DNA from: Trogon surrucura
Lineage: Eukaryota; Chordata; Aves; Trogoniformes; Trogonidae
Direction: 5' to 3'
DNA length: 64,000 nucleotides
Assembly (NCBI GenBank): GCA_020746105.1
Contig: CM036632.1
Coordinates: 7,610,001-7,674,000, forward strand
Shown: positions 35,060 through 48,900 of the stretch, piece after piece
Layout of the letters: each line of letters starts with the position of its first letter
Position numbering within the stretch: the first letter of the stretch is position 1
The notes under the pieces: generated by a model
Told to the model about the DNA's origin: nothing
Database searches by the model: none
What the model saw: the letters and a program-made list of their open reading frames with translations, nothing else
Program-made: the position numbers and the translations under genes

Positions 35060-36981
35060 TTAATCTTTCTCTCCATCTTCGCTGCTTCCTATTAGTGGAG
35101 GAAAGGTCAAAAGGTACAATGAGATTCTTCTGCACAACCCTCACTGCTTTGTAAGACTCCTCCTAGAAGCTGGCATTCCGCTGTTTCGCACTTCCAAGTT
35201 TTGGTTAATCTTTCCCTGCAGCTTTCAACTACTGTAAACATTTGGTACATTTATACACAGACATCTGCTTAAATCACACGGTTCAATGTCACTGCTTAAG
35301 ACACGTAAGGCAATGCAGAATCTCCAGAATAATCTCTCTTATCTCTAAGTTACTAAGCAGAAAACGTTATCTAATCAATAAGCATAACACAAGAACAATA
35401 CAACTCTATATAACGCCAATTACTTATTTACAGACATTGACCATTAGCAAGGCTCGGCAACCAGTAATATTTATTTTTAATAATGGAACATTTTATCAAG
35501 ATTACTAATATGCTGAATTGATTCAAGTCCGCTTATTTTTTTTCTCTTAACCCTCCAAATCATACCAAAGCTTAAAAAAAGCTTTCTGTTAAAGACTGGA
35601 AGCACTCAATATTGCTATGAACAGCTTGTTTGGCTCTCCTAACAGAAACTATCCTACTTACAGCTCTAGAAAACATGCTGCAGTTCTTGAAAGAATGTCA
35701 AAAATGCATTTTCTAAAAAGCAATATGAAGAGAAATTGAACTGTAAAATAAGCTTTGACAGCAATGGCAGAAACATGTTTCTAGCATCCTTACCCTGTGC
35801 AATGAAAATAGAATCGACTTATGACAGTACCATCATAAGAATTATTCAACTGCCATAGTGTGGCAGCTATACAAAAGTGCTTAAGGACTCTGCAATTTTC
35901 ATTTATATAAATATAGCACTAGTTTTATGAAAAGACCATTTGTGAGCTTGTCCTGTAACTGTTCCATAGAATAATCAACCACAAGTCTGTAGCAACTTGG
36001 ATGCAAACGATCTCAATCTAAATGGAAAGCTAGGTCTTACCTGAAATACAAGACCAGACATAATTTCCATAGTGTTAAAAATGCATTTCTAAATTAAGCA
36101 TTTAAGATAGAAAAAAAAATGTCCTATCTATGGCCTACATCTTTGCACAAAGTTTTTCATTTATAGCTTTAAAATAATTATTAAAACTAAGTCACTTACC
36201 TCCTTGCTCTATATCTGAATCTGTGAAATGTGTAAGAGAAAAGCTTGCCATGTTTGCAGGAGAGATAGAGAATCTGGAGTAAGGGGATGAATGGGACCAG
36301 TTCTGATCAAGAGTCCGGGAAGGTGGAGGTGGAGAGAAGTACTTTGATGACTGAAGAGGTGGTTTAGAACTAATAAGATTATTAGCTGCCTTTGATATAA
36401 AGGATGGCTCTGGAGAAGAGAAGTCATCATCCCATTCGAATCCTCCTCCTCGGGTAAAAAGGGAGAAATTAAAAAAAAGGCAACTTACAGTAATGTAAAA
36501 CCATACACGGTTTAAAAAGCAAGCACCTAGGAGACTGCGTTAACCTAAAACTAAACTTATAGCTTTTTTGTTCTAGCCACGGGGGTCACAAAGATTTGTC
36601 GCCTGTAGACTGGTTGCCTCTCAAGACGCCCTAGATACATCAACACACAAAACCCCCAGTATTATATCACAGACTTTGATAACCAGCAACACTAACATCT
36701 GAGCCCACATGAAGTGTATGCTCAGGATGCAAAACTGAAGCCATTTCCGTACAGTGAATTTACAAATTGCATTTAATTTAAATGACATTTAATTAAAGAC
36801 TATGCAAGACAGTCTCAGCTGTTATGTATAAATGTATTGAAGTACCTTCTTCATCTGTTGAGCTTTCTGAATTCGCAAATCTGTTTAAATAACTAAAACT
36901 CGAGGATGGAACGGGAGCGCTGTGGGAGCCTTCCCCGTTCAAGTCTGGCGCACGGTTTCCCAGCTCCTTAGTTGGCGTTTC
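35060..36981 (-). other. LMTK2: LMTK2 C-terminal exons
   Basis: Exons 36846-36981, 36200-36448 and 35060-35088 code [76 protein letters not shown] and then TAA. All are hallmark conserved blocks of LMTK2. The last coding exon carries only nine complete codons including the stop, then the 4-kb UTR. The acidic WDDDF and the Pro-rich FSPPPPS stretch look like short linear binding motifs. Confidence 0.93.
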
Positions 36982-39900
36982 CTACGGCAAACAAAACCTG
37001 CTGAACTCTTGCACACACAGCGTACCCAGGCCTAGAGGAGCGAGCACTCCCCCACCCCACCATCAAATCTACTACGGAATTAAATGGTCTGTAAAGCCTT
37101 CAATTATTACCACACAACAAAGCCTTGAGTTGGAGATTTCTAAAGAAAGCTGTATCAAATCTACACTAAAATGCACACAGGAAATTACTATTTCAATATT
37201 ATATGCCATATTAATAGGTTTCATATTTCTCAGAACAAAGCTAAAACATCTTCAATTGAAAGCAGTTCCCTTATCAGCCTGACACAGGTAGGTGGTTTTC
37301 TTCTCTTTAATAAAGTCTCATCCCATCTCCCAACATTTTTTTACATATTTTTTTTTGCCGCTTAACCATGCTTCAGGATAAAGAGATAGACTCTGTATGA
37401 CCAGTATTTCAAGCAGCCAACTTTTTATCAGTTACTGCAATAATAAGTAGAGAGTTCAACAACTAAGAGCAGTTTAAACACAGCTAAGTTCTTTCCTTCT
37501 CCTCTGACAAAAGGATTACTATTCTACAGTGCCTAAACACAAATACATCACCTATGTTTTCTATTCCAAAACACAATTATCTCTAATGTTTATGTACGTC
37601 ACCATAAGCAACATTTCCAACACTTGACAATGTGACTGTTCTTTTAAACTCACTGTACTAGTTCAGTTGCCATAATGTTAAAATACAATCTCCTCTGTAT
37701 CAAGTTACAGAAGTTAAAAATTGATAAAGCAGATAGGGAGACAAAGGTAACCTTGAATTTTATAAGCAGATCAGTATTTCACTGAACTTGAATCACATTG
37801 GTTTAATAAAAAGTAGCATGGCCATCTAAATACTGTTCTCATCTTTGATTACGGTTGAAGGTAAATTTACCTTAATGCTAACTAACACAAAATTCAGGTG
37901 GCAGTTTGACTTTTTCTGTTTGTTTGGGATTTCTTCTTTCTTCCTTTCTTTTATAAAGGCACTTGAACTTAGAAGTCCTCAATCTCACTAAACTGATACA
38001 CTGCTTTTATGAAATTACAACAAAGTTCTGCTAAAATAAATTAACCAAATCTGCTGTCTCACATATTCAAATTAAATACAGCTTACAAACATCAGAAAGA
38101 CATCAGTTCATTTAGCACATGGAGTCAAGAGTCCCAAAGCAATGAAGATTCAGGATTTGGGAACCAACTCCACCCAAAGCAAAACCCTCCTTCACTTCCC
38201 ATTAGTGCTGCTACTCTACCAGCAGCACACAACTGCACCTAGCCAAGAAAAACAAGTTTTTCTCTTTCTATATAAAGAAAAATTAACCCGCATCACAAAA
38301 GATCTACCCCTGCCAAAACAAGAAAGGTGACCTTTCCACAGTGTGTCCACAAATATTAATTTCTTCTACCACATCTTGTTTAAAAAAAAAACACAAACCA
38401 ACAAAACCTTCACTTGGCAATTAAAAAAATAAGGATACCTGATCAAACAAATAGACTGTCACATCATCAAAGAACGTTACAGCCTTTTTCTCATTTTTCC
38501 AGTGCTCTTGTTGCCTTTCATTAAGAGGTCTTGGAAGTTTCAACAAGCTTCTCAGATGTTTTCCATCATCCCTGTCAGTAAGTATCTCAGGTACTTGATG
38601 AACAGTTTCATCTTCACTGTCAGAACTCAGACTATGCATATGAAAAGTCCTCATGTCATCCTCAGAATCACTGTTTTCATCTTCCTCATCTGCATCATCA
38701 CCATCTTCTAAGTCAAGCATTCCAGAAACATCGAGTTTGCCGAGGTATTTTCCTTCAATATCTGGCTCTTTTAGCTTTTGTCCTTCACTGTGATAGAAGG
38801 ACTTCTCGCTGTTACTCAGATCTAAAGGACTGTGTATGTTATGCACAGACTTTAAGTCTCTGTATGAAAGAAGTTCTGAAGTATTAGTGCCAACACAAGA
38901 CACAGTTTTGTGGGAAGCCTCAGACAGTTTTATTTCATCCCTCAGGTTACTTTCCATCGACATTTCCAGGGAATTCAGAGTTGCCTCAGGCCACTCATCA
39001 GGACATCCCTGCATCTTGGCATCCATCTCTTGGATCTCTAAGTCATGATGCAGTTCTAGTTTCGTATTTTGATTATTCGTATCCTGGTAATTTCTTACAT
39101 CACACTTTTGCTGTCTCTCTTCAAAACTATAATCCTCTTCAGTATTATTCTCTCCTCTATTTGAAGAAACACCACATGGAGTCTCTCTTGACAGATTTAC
39201 AGTCTCTTCTGTTTTTTTATCTGGCTCAGAATCATTATCAGAAAAATAGGCAGAGTCTCTATATGAGTTTTGATTTCCACCCAGAAAAACCTTGGGGGTT
39301 ATTTCAAAATTGCTGTTCGTTGCATCCAGACAAGCTGCTGCTTCTGAAACAATTATGACTGGATTAGAAGGTAAAGCGCTGTCCTCACTCTCACTGACAA
39401 CACAGAGAGCAGTGTCGACGCTAGAAGCATCCTCAGCAGTGTCAACAGCGATATGGGAAGTCCATTCCGGGGATTCCAAGTTCTCTGTTTCATAGCCACT
39501 GTCAGCAGGTTTATCGGGTGGCAAAAGTTTCTGTGGACTTTGAGTCTGTAAAGATTCTAAAACCTCATTTACATCTAAAGAATCTAAAGAATCAGGTGTC
39601 TCTAAGGCTTGTTCTACAGTTTGCACAGGAGATGGGCCATCTTCCAAAAGACTATCCTGACTTGTACAATCTGAAGTAGCAACAGAAATTAAGGTCACCT
39701 CTTCTGGAACATCCTTACAGTTCTCAAAATTATTTGATGTTTCTTGTCTTTCTTCCAATAAACACTCATCTTTTTTTGATGTGGGAAACCTAGCCTGCAA
39801 GTTTCTTTTTATATCTTCCTGATCACTACATTTTTCTCTATTAAAAGCTACTTCTTCAGACTTGAAAAGCATTCCCCGCTCTATTTGTGCATCACACCCA

Positions 39901-42900
39901 TCTGTTTCACCAGCAACACCATAATATGGATTTTTTCCAACGTTGTTATTTTTGGCATTATTAGATAGCTCTTCTTGAGAGAAAGTATCAGTGTTACAGG
40001 ACATGACTTTGTTGACTTCCACATTTAAAAGTTTTCCCTCATCCTGCAAATAAGGAAGATCTGCACATTTATCACATGACTTACGTGCCGCAGATGGACT
40101 AGACGATGCCTGAATCTCTATAGTAGCCTGAGACTGAGAATTCAAATCTTTATTCATTGTCACTGGGTTACAATTTTCATCTTTCACTGTTCTAAGACTT
40201 TCATGCATTAAAGAAAAGACCTGTGCGTTTTCAGCCAGCACAGGCTCAGGCTCTACAGAGTTTCTACTTGAGGTTTCTAATATACTTTTTAGAACATCAT
40301 CTGGTTTTTGCCCAAAATCACTGCTGGTTTTGTTAGACAATAATCCTGTTAGTAAGTTTTTCTCTTGAAGAAATAAGAAGTTATCAGAAAGTTCTTCTAA
40401 CGTTACCAAGTCAGACTGGTTAGAGCTATTTTCACATAAGGAAACGGTTTCATTTTCAGAAGCATGACTAGAATACTCCTTCTCAGAAAGGCCTACTGCC
40501 TTTCTAACATCTGTGTTTGAAACAGCTGGCTTGAAGTCTTTTGAAGTATCATTTGTTTCAGCAAAACCAAGTATTTTCCTGTTTGTCAATTCTTCTGTTC
40601 TGTCAACGTCATTAAATATATTCTGGAAAGGACTTTCTGGACTACTAGTAGCAGGCAAAAAGTCCTCTTTAGGATCCGTATTGTAATGGAAGAAGTCCCC
40701 GTCAGTGCTAGATTCTTCAAGATCAAGATCCCTGAGAACCGTGAAATGAGAACTTTTTTCTTGTACAGTTTCTTGATGATCAACTTCTGTAGTTAGTACA
40801 ACTGATTGGTTGTCAAAATTCATGCTGCAGCTGCTTCCTTTTTCCTCTAACTGGATATAGTAGTCATTCCCAACAGAAAGCTTGTGTGCATCAAACACAG
40901 GTAACACCCCAGGGACAGCAAGTGATGCTTCTTGCCCACTTCCATTCTGTGCTCCTGACCCTTGCTCTGAAAGTGACCTCTCAAAAACCTCCACTGGAAA
41001 GAAAATACTTGTGTATGTCATTGCTTCATCAGGATTCACGTGACCACATTCATCAAAGTGATCGTGTTTAGCTGCCTCCCAGATATATTCAAAGCTGAGA
41101 CCCTGGCTTGTTTCAGTTACAGTAAGAACTTCCTCCATCTCATGGCCAAGTCTATCTCCTGTAAAGTGATCTAAGATTGGAAATGCAGAGTTATTTGTTT
41201 CTCTATTTGAGGTGTTTGGTTTAAGAGCATTCCACTGCTGCTCAAAATCGATCTCCGAGTCCCTTTGGCTTTGCATGCGAAGGTAAGTTAAAAGTCTATG
41301 CACTTCTTCTGCCGTTGGTCTCTTTTCTGGAGGTAGCCAACAGAACTGCAGAACTTCAAACCTATACAAATAAGAAACACGTTTCAATAGGTTTCACACC
41401 GAAAAGGAATTTATAAAATTCAGGTATCTAACAAGCTAAGGAGTAACAACACCACCAACAGGAACTTCCATCTACAGCAACTGCTGTTACTCTCTTTATC
41501 TAGGGTTTCTTTGTCAGGAGCATAATTCCATGTAGCAATTTCAATATATTTAAGAGAACCAAGTAATTCGAGAAACTCCTTCAACAGCTTTGAAAATAAG
41601 TAAAAGCATATAAAGTTTACCATCTATCAGAGTATGGCTGCTCCAGACGTGGCTTGAAGAGCTTAACCTGCTTCTCCCTTATGACATGGGTTAGAACTTC
41701 CCTGTCAGAAAAGTCTGAGTAAGGCCGAGCAGCATTCTCAAACAGCTCCCATAACGTGACACCCAGGGACCTGAAAGAGAGCAGCAAATGACTGTGCATT
41801 CTAAGAACTATTTTAAAGTTGCTCTTCAAAGAAAGTAAGGATTATTGCAAAGCATAACTGCCAAGAAACAAATATCACTCTCCCACTGGCTCTATAATAG
41901 CTTTAGAACAAAAAGGCAGAAGCCTCAAGAATAAACTTGCTCAAAGGCAATGAAGGCAACACCAACGAAGGCATCGAAAATAGAGGCCTCAGATGACTCA
42001 ATCATAGAAGAACCCCCCACATATATAAAAAAAAAAACCCACACAACAGAAAATGCTTATATAGAGAGGCAAGACAAAAGGTCCTCACGGTTAGTAGGAA
42101 AAGCTTTCATCAGAAATTGCAGTTACGGGTCAAACAGCTCAAAAACTAAACCTTTGTTTCAGTTTTCATACAATTATTTTTAACTGCAGTGGTCAGAATC
42201 CACCCCTTGCTCAGTGCTGTATATATAGAACACTAATCATGTTTTTAGTGATTACAGTTTATGTTGATCTTTGGGCAACTCTTCTGTGCTCAAAATGCAA
42301 AATAACTGACTCTGCACTTACTCTATAGAACAATTTATATTGGAAGGAATCTCTGGAAGTCATTTAGTTCAAACTCATTCAAAGCAGCTTTGTATAAAAG
42401 GCTCCAAAACTCAGGTTGGAAACCTTACGACCTTGTCTCCCTGCAGTTTATATGAACAGTATGATCTGAGGAAAGTGGTATTTAGATATTTTCTATCCAT
42501 CCCACTTGCTTTCTGCAACCCTACCTTTAAATGAGAAAACAAAACCTGGTTTACTATTTAATATCCTTAGAGTACAGAAGCAGGAATTCAACTACAATGT
42601 TTTCAGAAACATTAGCCCAAGCCCCAATTTCCTTTATCCAAATTTCTCAGGTCTTGAGAATTGAAGTAGAACTTGGGAATTTCAAAAAATTCACCTTCAA
42701 GATTTTCATCAGCCATTCCCTGTAAGATCTTTGGTAGGAGAGACAACCAGTTAACTGCAGCCCTCAAATGCTTCAGCAAGAAATTGAGACGCTACTGTTC
42801 TATCAGTGGAAGTTAATCAGGCTTTTGTGGGATCCACTCTTATTATTTCCCTCTTTTATAAACATTTGAAGGCATTCGGCAAATACACAGTAATGACTTA

Positions 42901-45900
42901 TTAGTATAAACACTTTTCTTCTGCTAAATATTTTTTCGTAATCTAATTTTTCTCTCAACAGATTTCTAAGCATTTTTCCAAATCATGATACAGTTTCATG
43001 TTTGTAGAGATTGACCCACCGTATTGGCTTCAGTGCGTGAAGCCAATATTCAGTTTAACTATAAACACTATTTACTCCTTTGTGTAACATTTGAAAACAT
43101 GCTCACAAATCTCTGATTGAAATTACGTTAAAGTCTACTACATACCATATGTTGCTGTATTTATTTTGCTCTGCTGATAACAGTCTGTCTTGAAAATTTG
43201 TTACTAATTCAGGTGCAGTCCATCGGAGAGGAATAAATTTCTTCTCATCTGTCTCAATATAATCTTCCTACATTATTGATACAAAATAAGCAGAAAAAGA
43301 ATGAACAAACATTGAAGCAACTTACAGAAGTTGACAGTTCTTTCCTTAATATGGTTTCATGTGATCCCTATGCAATAAACTAGAATTAAAAAAAAAATCT
43401 CATTTTCCCCAAGTAGCAGAGAATAATGCTAGAGAGGAAAGACATTCACTGTTCACTGCATAGCAGAAAAATTGAATGTCAACTTCTTGTTGACATGGGC
43501 TGGTACTCAGAAAACATTTTTAATTAACGTCTTGAATTTTCTCACTTTCTTGATATATTTAATGATAACATTAAATGGATTTAAGCAACTTGATTGAATT
43601 TTTCCTTTCTTAAAATAAAATTAAAATAGATTTGTTTATATTTTAGGACTACTGTAAATAGGACCTAAAATAGATATATTTAACCAGAAGCTTCCGTCTG
43701 CAAGCATGAACTCCATTCATCTCTAGAAAGACTATTGATTCTGTTACATGACCTTGCTACAGTTATTGGCCAGTTACACAATGAAAGTTCATTATTCAAA
43801 TAAAGTACAATCAAGTATCCGTTTACAACTTCAAAGCATCCTTGTTACAACCTTAGGCCCCAAACCCTTTATAAGAAAGTGGTACATAACTAGATTAATT
43901 TACCTTATATCTACTGAATCCTATGCCATAATCTCCTACTTTGACATTTAAGTCGGATGTAAGAAAGCAATTCCGTAAGGCCAAGTCACTGAAAAAGCAA
44001 ACAAATAATGAGACCAAACCAATTCAAATTCAGACAAGCGGCTTAAGAGAAGTCACACTTCCTAGGTCAGGCCGACAAAATTCCAAAAAATAAAATTAAA
44101 AATTAAAAAAAAAAGTCCCCAAGGACTTGGACATAGTTATAGGTTACAGTAGCAGGTCAGTAATACTAAATAATAGCTCTAAGGATTCCACATCCACACT
44201 AAATACACTTGACGGATTTTACTCTTCCAAGCTGTAGTCTGATCCCACAGCCTTAAATCCTACAAAAGGCTGAAGCAAGCAAGGCACAAGAAAGGTGCGC
44301 TCCTGGAGCTACCTTTCTGACTGTCTCTGGATGCGATTGAACTAGTCCATGCACTTGAAAAGCCCAACTCATAATGCAAACCCAGGTACAGCAACCAGGG
44401 AGATTAATTTCGAAAGTACAATTTTGATCCAAACTAAATGTTAAGATAGCTCCCGTGTTGCTCACATTTCTGTTATGCTTTAGAATCTATACAAGCCAAC
44501 CAGTGACCCCGTATCTCCCTGGAATACTGCAGACACCATCGTTCCACATAAACACTCATCGCCTGGGGAAGAAACCAGCACCAACAGGGCCTCTCCTTAC
44601 AGGAGACTTCTGGGACAAGATTTGGTTTGTGGTCACAAGGATACGATCGCCCTTAGGCCTTCCCACATTTCCAAAAGAGAATCAATTTAGAGCCACACAG
44701 TCGAGCAGAATTTGTATTCTGGAATCCAAAGAAAACTAAACATGGTGACAAGCAATCACAGAATGGCTTAAGTTGGAAGGGACCTTGGAGATCATCTAAT
44801 CCAACCTCCCTGATCCCAATCAAAGATTTTATTTTTAAAAAATGGACCATTTAAAGAAAAGTTGAAAATGTAGTCATTTGTGCAGTGAAGCATTCAAACC
44901 ACACACAGAATTTATACACAATTATTTCATTCCACTACTATGATGTAGATTACTCGGGCTGTTCACACGGTGGAATGATGTAGGTCACCTAAACACATTT
45001 CATTGCTTGTCTTGCATTTTGTTATATGCAAAATCTATGACCAATCCAGATCAACTTTAAATACTTAATTTACAGTATGATACTAAGCTACTAGTAATAA
45101 CTTAACGCCTACAGTTAAATTCCTCTAAATAACAAAGCCAGACATTACACATGAACCAGAACAACAGATGTTATTTAAATAAGACCATCAGAAAAAGTAA
45201 TGTATTTCACAAAAGACCTTTGACAAATCAAAAAGCTTTCGAATACACACAGAAGTTGTTTCTAGTTCCCAACATAAACCAGACCACAGGTACTTACAGC
45301 CAGCAGTGCTGCTATAATACCAAGAAGCTGTTTTAGAAAATCCATCAAGCAAACTAAGAAATTTATGCAAGTTTAATGAAGCTGCACGCTTACGACAGAA
45401 CTACAGCTGTGACAGCAAAAAGCACAGCAGACTAATTGCTCAAATATTTCACTTCTTCGTTTCATGGAAGGGTACCAGGCAATTAAGTGCACTGGAAGAA
45501 CTCTGTCATTGCTTCTGCGTGGCTTAAAAAAAAAAAAAAAAAAGTCTCTGAAGTACAAACAAAGCCGCACAGTTTCCCTACTTCAAAGAAAGAAAAAATT
45601 GTTTCCCTTTCCACAGTCACTGAACTACACAGGTCAGACAACCATTTGTAACCCGCAAATATGCCCCAAAGCCTTCCAATTTCTTATTTACTATTTAAAT
45701 AAATATCCCGGAAGAGAAAACAAAATTTTGGCTGCTTGAATCTACCAGTACCAACAGAATCACTGATGCTCGAATATTACCACTTACTCTGACATATTGC
45801 CATCTTTCTGAGCAATTAGTTTCATTAATACATTTTTTTCCCAGCCTTATACAACTACTGTCATTCTTTCAGTATCAACTGCATTAACTTCAATTAAAAA

Positions 45901-48900
45901 TTAAGAGGTCTAGCATTTCCCCCGCAATTAAAACAAAATTGCTTTCCTATTACGATTCCTTCTAATCTTGACTACCTCCGTTAACAAAGATTAAAAGGCT
46001 ACACGAAAATAACTGTGAGAGAACACCGGATTCAGTCAGATTTTTTCTCTACGTCAGCTTCTCCCTTACTGCGTTAGAAAGGTAGTGGTTTTGGTTTTTT
46101 CAGTTTTTAGTTAGAAAGGTAACAGGTTATCAAATAGAAGTTCTAAATCACTACAATTTATTAAAAATACACAGCAGGTAAGATTTATTCTAACAAAATT
46201 CTAACACCCCTCCTTCTCCTCCCCCCAATAAATCAAGCAAATGTAACTCGGCCAAGAACTAATCACACCGCTACATCTTTCGGATTGGCTCAGCAGTAGG
46301 CTGTGTTCTGTGGGCTGCAAACCCAGAAGGCAGGTGATCAGCTTTCAGCCAGGTGGGAGCTGTAACATCCCACCGCCGCAGCTCAGTGAGCGCCTTCACA
46401 AGCATCACACCTGTGTGACTTTGGATACACAAGTTAAGTCAAAGTTTTTTAAAACAACATCTTCAATATGCATGGATTTCAATGAAAATGTTGGAGTGTG
46501 TTCAGAGGAGGCCACAAAAATGATCCAGGGGCTGGAGAACCTCTGCTACGAGGACAGGCTGCGGGAGCTGGGATTGTTCAGCCTGGAGAAGCCTCCGGGT
46601 GGACCCAATTGCTGCCTTCCAATATCTGAAGGGATCCTACAGGAAGGCTGGAGAGGAGCATCCACTGATAGGACAAGGGGAAATGGGTTTAAGTTGAAGG
46701 AGAATAGATTTAGATTAGATCTTAGGAAGAAATTCTTCAGCACGAGGGTGGCAAGACTTTGGAATAAATTGCCCAGAGACGTTGTGGCTGCCCCCTCCCT
46801 GGAGGTGTCCAAGGCCAGGTTGGACGGGGCCTTGAGCAGCCTGATCTAGTTGAGAGGTGTCCCTGCCCATGACAGGAAGGTTGGTTTAGATGATCTCCAA
46901 GATCCCTTCCAACTTCGGTCATTCTATGATTCTATGAAAAGATTTACACTGATTTTCAAGTGACTAAAAGCAATGTATCTAGAAAGCATACCTATGCACA
47001 AAATTATGTTTATGCATTACGGCAAGTCCAGCAGCAATCTCGCACGCCATTCTCTGTAGCAGCATTATTTGTGAATCTCCTTTAATGTGCTCCTGCTCAT
47101 TGCTGATGTAAGTTTTTAGATCACCCTGTAAAAGAAGTTGAAAATACTTATCAACTTTGTATGTTGGTTGAATCTGAAAACACATTTAATGAAGAATCAA
47201 CTAACCACATAACTTATTAACCACGTATCAGCTTAAAAATAAAATCTTCTCAAGCTTTGAGTCTCCATAAGGATTCTTACAGAAATAATCTACAGCACAT
47301 GGTATTGTCATTTTAAAGGTTTTTCATCAAATAATTTAGTAACTAACATCCTAGATCAGACTGCCACATAAAATCCAAATGTCACTCTATAGCACTTTTA
47401 ATGAAAAAACAGAGTTTGATGAGCTTCTGTTTTTCAAGTGAGATCAGTTTTTAAGTCCTCCAGATCAAAGCTCACTGTCTGGAATTTGCAAGGGGATACA
47501 AGGGAGAGGCCAAAGAGTATTTCAGGCACTGCCAGCTCTCCAGAGCTTTAGATACAAAGCCCATGGTAACGCACCTCACTCCAGTCAGATGATGGCAGTG
47601 GTTTTACCAAACCTAAGCAAAGCTGAGCAACAGACAAGTAGTAAGACCACAGAAGTACTCCATAAATTACTACAAAAGGAACAGCCTTGAAATAGGGGGG
47701 CAAATAGCTGGAAGTTGTCCACCAGCTAGGAAACGACAGACTGTAGTAAGTGAATCTACGCAAGTTTCTCATGCCATTGTTTTTCCTGCATTCATGGGTG
47801 AACATTTAACCCAGAGCTCCTCTATTTTTATCATTTAAAATACAGATTTTCTGTAAGTTTAGCAAATTATTTCTGAGGGTGTTTTTGTATTGAGACTGCA
47901 CAACATATTACATCCCAACTTGTTTTACCAGGGTAACATTCTGGGCTCTAACTGTCCACATCCACTGTCTGCCTAAATCTTGGGCCAGGAAGGGGACTGA
48001 AGGGAAGTCCTGAGGTTGACCAGCCAAGTTCTTGCACCAGCTAAAAAGCACTGTGATGTTCAGAGAAGACTGAAGATCACTAAACTTCCTGTTCTTCTGA
48101 TGCTCATGTGCATTAAGGAGCTGTAACTGAAGCATTTAAGTCCTCCTTAACATGGTTAATTGAAGATGACAATTTGCAATTCTATTAGCTCAAGCAGATG
48201 TCTGCTGTCTGCATTAAAATCTAACAGTGCAGTGACAGCTGAGGTGACTGGCTGGACAGTCACAAGCCTGTGTGATATTTAATAAAATAAAGAAGCTATG
48301 GGACAGACAGTCTACTTAAAAGCAGACACCACTCCTACATAAAACAACTTCATTCTCATGTTTTAAAACATGAATAGATTCTACAGCACACACAAGCAGC
48401 TATTCTATCTTCATCTGCTTTTACGTATCACTTACACTACAGGTAGCTATCCCACATTGAAAGAAAACAAGTACGACTTCTAATACTGTTTAATGTTGTA
48501 GAAGCCTTCATTACATTCTCTTTATCCTGTTTTTAGTTACTAGTTAGGTAGCATTTACGTATTTGCATCCTATAGAACTGCATTTTAAAAAAATGTTTCC
48601 CAAAAGGTTCTTCTGACTTGCAATTACAGCTTTAATATCATACTGACTCATGAATATAAGTGAAAACATTTATATATAAAGCACACACCCCGCCTTCTAC
48701 CTTGCCAGAGCAGACTGCCTAGAGCAGAGTTCCAAAGAACTACAAAACAGTGTCCGTAACACACTGATTCCCAATTGCACAGTCTAGTGAATAAAATACT
48801 GGTACAAAATGTGCAGCTTAACTGACTCTAGGTGGCAGCAAGCATTTGAAGAACGTCCAACACTCCAGAACTGTTGTCAGTCATTAAAACAGCAACTGGT

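Noticed and set aside
46310..46849. 179-codon + strand frame as a gene
   Set aside because: From about 46494 it is the decayed end of CR1 ORF2. The part before that is host intron read by chance.
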